In this document: piece after piece, positions 58,009 to 64,000 of the stretch
How the letters are laid out: each line of letters begins with the position of its first letter
Numbering within the stretch: position 1 is the first letter of the stretch
NCBI GenBank assembly: GCA_900169235.1
Contig: FWCC01000219.1
Coordinates: 124,001 to 188,000, forward strand
Direction of reading: 5' to 3'
Source: Zarea fungicola
Lineage: Eukaryota > Ascomycota > Sordariomycetes > Hypocreales > Cordycipitaceae
Length of the DNA stretch: 64,000 nt
The notes under the pieces: model-generated
Told to the model about the DNA's origin: nothing
The model's input: only the letters and a program-made list of their open reading frames with translations
Database searches by the model: none
Program-made: the position numbers and the translations under genes

Positions 58009-60632
58009 ATGCCCTCCGTCGCGAATCAAGCGAGCTCGCCCTCTCGCCGCCGCCCACGTATCTCATCGTCGTCGTCGTCCTCCGTAGCTTCCGCCGCGAA
58101 GCGCCCCAAGCTTGCCGACGCCGCCGCCAACATGGCCAGTGCAAAAGCGCGAGGAAAGATGCCCGAGGCTATTGATCTGGACGCGCAACCATCAGCCTTT
58201 CAACCTCATACCGGTGCCAAGAAGCTTGTCATTAAGAACCTCCGCAGACCAGGAAATCAAGATGCTCAGGTCGAGCAGTACTATGCCCGCGCTGAACGGG
58301 ACCTGGACGAAGGGCTCGCGGCCATTTTCGCTGGTTGCAAGCCTGCCGTTCCGCTTGAGAGGCTCTACCGTGGTGTTGAAGATTTCTGTCGAAGGGGAAA
58401 CGCAGAAAAGGTTTATCGTATGCTGATGAGACGCGTCGAGAAGCACCTACAGGCCGTGGTCCTGCCACGCATTGGAAAGTCCGGCGAATCACCCGATGTT
58501 GACATACTCATAAACGTTCTTGCAGAGTGGAAGAAATGGAACGCCCAGACTGTAAGACCGACTGCTGAAATTATCTGCAGAAGATATTAACAGCGGCGTT
58601 AGATCCTCATCCGTTCCACCTTCAGTTACCTCGACAGAACATACTTACTACGAGAGACACTTCCATCCATCAACGATATGACGATTGCACATTTCCGTCG
58701 AATTCTCTTTAGCTCACAAGCATCGAACCGCAGTTTAGAAAGTGACGTGGTGGGAGGAATCTGCAGTCTGGTAGAATGCGACAGGCGGGGAAGCGAGTCG
58801 ATGAATGGCGAACTGCTGAAAGACTCAATAATGATGCTCTACGTTCAAGGAGTCTATACAAAATACTTTGAGCCAGTTTTGATCAATACTTCTAAGTCTT
58901 ACTTCGAGGAGTTTGGCACCTCGTGGAGTGCGTCTGGACTGAAGGACTATATCGCAGCTTGCGAGAAACTGCTGGAAAAGGAAGCAAATCGCTGCATGGC
59001 ATACAATCTAGACAGCACAACTGAAAGGCTATTAATGGAGTTGGCCCACCGTATACTAATCAATGACTACTCAGAAAAACTACTCAATGAAGGCAGCCTA
59101 GCGAATCTCATGGGCGACAAGGATATGAAGTCGATGAAGGGACTGTACGACCTGCTGAAGCTCTCCGGGCTGCAAAAGAACCTTAAGCAGCCGTGGGCGG
59201 ATTACATCCGAAAAACCGGCGCTACTATTGTTGCAGACAAAGTGCATGGCGACGATATGATTATTCGCCTCCTTGAACTGCGCCGCTCACTGGATCTGCT
59301 GATCCGCGACGCTTTTAGCAAGGATGACGATTTCTTATGGGGTATGCGTGAAGCCTTTGGAAACTTCATGAACGATCGTGGCGTAGCAGCCTGCTGGGAG
59401 ACTGGAACGTCCAAGGTCGGTGAAATGACGGCCAAGCACATCGACATGCTTTTGCGTGGTGGCCTCAAGACATTACCCAAGTCTCTGCTTTCGGATGTCC
59501 AGGATCGCGCGACCGCCGAAAGAGAGGGCCAGGCAAGCACAGGCGACGAAGATGCTGAATTGGATAGACAGCTGGACAATTCTCTGGAATTATTCCGCTT
59601 CATTGAAGGCAAGGATACTTTCGAGGCGTTTTACAAGAAAGACTTGGCTAGACGGCTTCTCATGGGCCGCAGTGCCAGCCAGGATGCTGAACGCAACATG
59701 CTGACGAAGCTCCGTGGAGAGTGCGGCTCCAACTTTACGCACAACCTGGAGCAGATGTTCAAAGACCAGGAGCTAGCCAAGGATGAAATGGAGGCTTACA
59801 AGCAACACTGTCAGAACACATCAGATAACAAGCCTGCCGTGGATCTGAGCGTCATGGTTCTGTCGGCCGCCGCTTGGCCGACGTACCCTGACGTCCGACT
59901 GAATCTCCCCGACGGAGTGGCGACACAAATCGAACGCTTCGACAGACATTACAAAGGCAAGCACACGGGCCGTGTGCTGACATGGAAGCACTCCCTGGCG
60001 CACTGCTCCGTCAAGGCAGTCTTTCCCAAGGGATCCAAGGAGCTTCTCGTGTCCGCTTTCCAGGCGGTGGTGCTACTAATGTTCAACGGCCTTGCTGCAG
60101 GTGGTGTCCTTACATACGACCAGCTCTCCACGGGTACGGGGCTCACTGGGGGTGAATTGGAGCGGACGCTGCAGTCGCTTGCGTGCGGCAAGGTGCGCGT
60201 ACTAGCAAAGCACCCCAAGGGCCGCGACGTGACCAAGACAGACACATTTTCATTTAATACCGCATTTTCTGATCCCAAATATAGGGTGAAGATTAACCAG
60301 ATTCAGCTCAAAGAGACGAAAGAGGACAACAAGGCGACGCATGAGCGCATCGCACAGGATAGGCGATTTGAGACCCAGGCGGCCATTGTAAGGATTATGA
60401 AAAGCCGCAAGACCATGGGGCACGCGGAGCTCGTAGCAGAGGTGATCAACTTGACAAAGAAGCGCGGCAGTGTTGAACCGGCTGCTATAAAGAAGGAAAT
60501 CGAAAGGTATGGGGCAATGCGCCTACAATGAAATGCTAAGAAACCTGCTAATTCTTTTCTTTTCTTCTTGGTAGTTTGATCGAAAAGGATTACATAGAGC
60601 GAGAAGACAACGCATATACGTACCTGGCCTAG
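58009..60632 (+). CDS. CUL4: Cullin-4, scaffold of CRL4 ubiquitin ligases
   Basis: An 834-residue protein from exons 58009-58551, 58603-60506 and 60575-60632. The introns are 51 and 68 nt (GTAAGA/GTTAG; GTATGG/GGTAG) and the frame is kept. Cul4 scaffolds ligases with DDB1 adaptors and the RING protein Rbx1; in filamentous fungi this acts in DNA repair, DNA methylation and the circadian clock (family knowledge). Seen: a basic, Ser-rich N-terminus with an NLS-like KRPK, the AFQPHTGAKKLVIKNLR block that distinguishes CUL4 from other cullins, cullin repeats (about 90-560), the cullin homology region with KDLARRLLMGRSAS and LTWKHSLAHCSV, and the C-terminal winged helix. The neddylation site IVRIMKSRKTM has its Lys at 781. 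The end YLA is the conserved cullin C-terminus, recovered only by the last small exon. The start at 58009 is the first ATG in this frame. Confidence 0.95.
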
Positions 60633-63127
60633 GCGAAGAACAAACCGTACTGCACACCAGGCGTGGGGATATATAATGGTGTATAGAACTACATGTGCAA
60701 ATATCAATTGAAATTAGGCAACCAGTGCCATTTTTCACAGAACACTTTCTGCTTTTGCCCTGTATGCACAGGGCGATTTAGTGCTGGTGGATTGAGTCAA
60801 TCATTGAGCATGCAACTGTATCATCTGCAGTAATGAGAAAAGCCGTGCCTTTGTCGGATTTGTCTTACCAGTTTCGGCTCGGGGAACTTCTCCTTCAGTC
60901 TTCACTCGGAGTCGGACAAAGGCAAACAATTTCAAGGATGGCCATGCAAGTTAAGGCATAGCGGTTCCCTCGACTGCCTGGGCCTTGGCTAACGCGGACA
61001 AGGCAGCGCGGCATAAGTAGCCACACTTTTACGCCATGTACATCCAGACTTCTAGGCGGTCCGGGACCAGTGGTGGTATCAACGGTGTGGGTAGTACAAA
61101 AGATAATTCGCCGTGCCAATGAGAGTGCCTGCCGGGGCTCACACCAAGAAACCTTTCAGCAGCAGTGGCGAATCGCAGACGCCGGCAGGTCGAGACAGCG
61201 GCCGCGGATTCTTCAGCCCCCGGCCCTCTCTTACATACATGAATGCATGCAACATTTACGCACACCAACATACTCCCTACATACCTGCTATACATGGTGA
61301 CTTTGTATGTTGGTGGGTATGTGGCTGTCAGTCAAACCAAATGGAACTGAGAAAATGTGACTTGCTGTTGCTTGCCGCCTCACGTTTGGAGTTTTTATCA
61401 CGTTATTACTACAATTTTCTTTTTTGAAAAGTGATGTTCTACCAACGTTTCGGCCCGTGCCTGGAGGCGACCTAGACGTCTCTGTAAGTGGATAATTTAT
61501 TGACAACCTGTCAACTATTCTGAATGGTCACACAGTGTTGTTTTGTGTGACTTGACACAGTACCCCTCTCCAGGCCAGGCAGGCGAAGGCATGAGTAGAA
61601 GATGTGAACAAACGAGAGGAGCGGTGCTCGTTGGGCTAGCTTGGTAGCGAGTTTCCTTCATACAGAGACAGAAGGGGAAAAACAAGAAGCTATTTCAAAA
61701 GTATTCCGACGCCAAATTTGGAAAGGGCAAGAAAGGGAGGTAATGCCCCGAGCCTGAACCGTAGAATCAGTGGCTGATGAGTTCAAGCTCTTCCGAACAG
61801 ACAACACCACATCCCCTCACCAAGTGGCTGAGCCCGAGATTTATTGAATGGGCAAATTATCCAACAGCGATTCCGTTACCCGGTACAATCTCATGTGCGA
61901 CGATTAGTGGGAGGGGGGGGGGAGTGTGTTGTCAGCTGCAATTCAGCCTCGGCTAATAAGATAGGTACGGGCCGTTCCTAGGTTTGTCAGTACATCGACG
62001 CATACACGGCAGGCAACTGGCTAGAGTAGGTGCTCAGGAACAGTGCGATCACCCACTCGGACTCACTTACACCGCCAAACATCAGATGCATGGGGATCCC
62101 CTCTTTTTTGGGCTGCTAGGTCGCTGTAGCTTACTTGCACCGTAGCGAAGGGGAGGAGTGGGAAAGTGGCCTCTGGATGGACACAAAAGGCCCGGTCTTC
62201 TTACAGCGGGATGAAACAGACCATACATTGAATCAGCAAGATGCTTCTTCCATTTTTGTTGACCGCCGTGAGTGACCTCTCTTTCTTGTTGAGATGAGGC
62301 GTCATCAAGGTTGCACAGAGGCAGCTTTTATTCTCCGGGGCTGCATCCAGCCCAGATAGAATGCCGCTGTGCTGCAACGGAGGGCAACATCACTCGTACA
62401 GACCCAGAAGTGTACGAAAGACTTTGTCAACACATAGGGTAGTATGCGGCTACCGCCCTGCTTCTGCATGCAAGCAAGCCAGCCAGCCGGGAGAGTGGCG
62501 GGCTGCCTCATGACGCGCAGGCAAAGCATCGCACGGCCTGCAATGTACCAGTGTACAACAATAGTAGTCGTTGTGATGGTTACATTTATTGTAGATGGTA
62601 GCGACCTGCTACACTTTAACCGTACTTGTGAAAGAGTGGTGGTGGCAGTGGCGCGGCTTACACGTCCCGCCTCATTTAAGGCTGCGAGAAGAGGGTGTGA
62701 TGCTGTCTATGGTGTGCATCAGTGACATCCGAAGCAAAAACTGCTCTGGTCACGTCGCGTAGGAGAGACCATCAAAATGGATAAAATACATCATTGGTTT
62801 CCTCTTCACTGCGAATCAATGTCAATTTCGTTGGGATAAAACCAGCCACTATTCCGGTGCATTTCAATCCTTCGTGCAACTGCATTTGCCCTCATACAAC
62901 CAGGACATCGGCATTTAGAAACACGGGGCCATTATTATTTCTTTTATTTTACCTTTTTGAATTTTCTATTTCGTTATTGAATCATCCAAAGTATACCTGA
63001 CAATCAAATCCGTACCTACCGCCGGGTATACTACAACCTCCAACAGTTCTCCAACACCAACCTCGCCTGCTAACTACGTCACCCTATACACCAGTGCATT
63101 CCATAATCCTATCCACTGACGTTTGAT
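60633..63127. other. Intergenic, cullin-4 to right-edge gene
   Basis: 2.5 kb without a supportable gene. Frames are short and interleaved on both strands. A G-rich run (GGGAGGGGGGGGGG) lies near 61911-61921. The right 400 bp probably hold the promoter and leader of the next gene. Confidence 0.5.
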
Positions 63128-64000
63128 ATGCCACAAACACCAACCAGATCGCCAGGTGTCCCTCGTCGAGATTGGTGTGTACCGATGTTCGCCCCATACG
63201 TGGAAGACCTGCGAGAGATGAAGCCGTCGCAGGCTATAATGGCACTGACGACGTACCACATTGTGCGGCTCCAAAAGTATCCAGAGGATCTCGAAAGTAC
63301 CGACGACAACGCGCCACTATTGCCCTGGGAGAAGGCTGATGTTGTGCCTGAGCAGAGTCTGTCGCAGGAGGATATTAAAAGAGGCATGGCCAGGATAGAT
63401 GAACAGGAAAAAGAAGTCTTGCAGAGTCGCAAGGCAGGTCTCTCTCTCGTCATCCAGAAACAGATTGACAGGGCTACCGAGAAGATTAAGAATAACGAGC
63501 AAGATGACCATTTCGAATGGCAGCTGGCGCAGTTCGAGGTCCACCTTCGGGAAAAGCCCAATGTCAAGAGGGAAGGAACGAAACGGAAGGAGCAGCATCA
63601 TGGTCGGACCAAGGACGAAAGGGACAACAAGTCAAAGAACAAGCCCATATCCAACTCATCCGAGGGTCGTCGGGGCAAGGATTCGAAAAGAGGAAACGGC
63701 AAAGAAGTGAGATCGGCTAGAGCAGATAATGAGAATCGTCCCGCTACGGACAAGACCAAGAACAAGACCACGTTGGAAAGGTCCTCCATCGACTTATACT
63801 ATCGGCGCTCCCCGAAGAAGATGTCAAATGAAGCCGTACTTAACTTGCACGAGCAGACAACGATGGGGCATAAGAGTGACGAGGCGGTGCGTCCCCGGCC
63901 AAGCGACAATGCCAATACTGCTCCGCCGGCACAACGGCAGCCTGGAGCAGCCCCTCATCTCAATCCCGTTAACACCACGTACACTTATGCTCATCGCGGT
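63128..64000 (+). CDS. Hypothetical basic, coiled-coil-like protein, partial (runs off right edge)
   Basis: From the ATG at 63128 the frame is open for 291 codons to the window end with no stop. The start MPQTPTRSPGVPRRDWCVPM is followed by a hydrophobic/helical stretch (REMKPSQAIMALTTYHIVRL), then charged helical sequence (EDIKRGMARIDEQEKEVLQS; IQKQIDRATEKIKNNEQDD) that looks coiled-coil-like. From about residue 150 it is very Lys/Arg/Asn-rich and probably disordered (KDERDNKSKNKP; NKTTLERSSIDLYYRRSP). I do not recognise a family. The basic, low-complexity composition would suit a nuclear or RNA-binding protein, but that is inference. The C-terminus and any introns are outside the window. 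Confidence 0.72.
   Translation, partial: MPQTPTRSPGVPRRDWCVPMFAPYVEDLREMKPSQAIMALTTYHIVRLQKYPEDLESTDDNAPLLPWEKADVVPEQSLSQEDIKRGMARIDEQEKEVLQSRKAGLSLVIQKQIDRATEKIKNNEQDDHFEWQLAQFEVHLREKPNVKREGTKRKEQHHGRTKDERDNKSKNKPISNSSEGRRGKDSKRGNGKEVRSARADNENRPATDKTKNKTTLERSSIDLYYRRSPKKMSNEAVLNLHEQTTMGHKSDEAVRPRPSDNANTAPPAQRQPGAAPHLNPVNTTYTYAHRG

Overview
The window looks like nuclear DNA of a filamentous ascomycete, most likely a sordariomycete and possibly of the Hypocreales. The evidence is gene content: a PalH pH sensor, a 353-residue group I G-alpha, cullin-4, fungal DUF3716 and DUF7702-type proteins, and an Hmt1-type ABC transporter. The gene structure agrees. Introns are short, with GTRNGY donors, CTRAC branch sites and pyrimidine-poor acceptors, and genes are unlinked and spread over both strands. 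There is no rRNA, no convincing tRNA, no CRISPR and no intact transposon. I cannot name the genus from the sequence alone.

Left part (1-23.5 kb). The order is: a partial CWC21 splicing factor (-), the eIF2 assembly chaperone CDC123 (+), a DUF3716 zinc-ribbon-like protein with an Asn/Gly-rich segment (+), the PIF1 helicase (+), the decapping activator EDC3 (+), the PalH/Rim21 pH sensor (+), a LAG1-type ceramide synthase (+) and an Hmt1-like vacuolar ABC half-transporter (-). CWC21 and CDC123 share a 376-bp divergent promoter. LAG1 and HMT1 converge across nearly 2 kb.

Middle (23.5-34.9 kb). This is an unusually long block, about 11.4 kb, with no gene I can defend.

Right part (34.9-64 kb). 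The order is: a small SUS1/ENY2-like protein (+), the AAA-ATPase CDC48 (-), an aquaporin (+), the Elongator regulator KTI12 (-), a cytochrome P450 (+), a DUF7702-like seven-TM protein (+), a DUF1771-Smr protein ending in a CAAX box (-), a small Ser-rich orphan (+), a 4.3-kb sparse stretch, the G-alpha GNA-1 (+), cullin-4 (+) and a partial basic orphan running off the right edge (+).

Most genes are unlinked housekeeping functions: mRNA splicing and decay, translation initiation, ubiquitin turnover by CDC48 and CUL4, tRNA modification, sphingolipids, pH and G-protein signalling. I see no biosynthetic cluster and no clear new defence or mobile system. The best leads are modest. They are a recurring intergenic palindrome-like motif (TACTCCGTA), the CAAX-tailed Smr protein, micro-exons in KTI12 and CDC48, the DUF3716 protein with its low-complexity repeat, and the large gene-free block. 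All multi-exon models come from splice signals and reading-frame continuity seen by eye; none is supported by transcripts.
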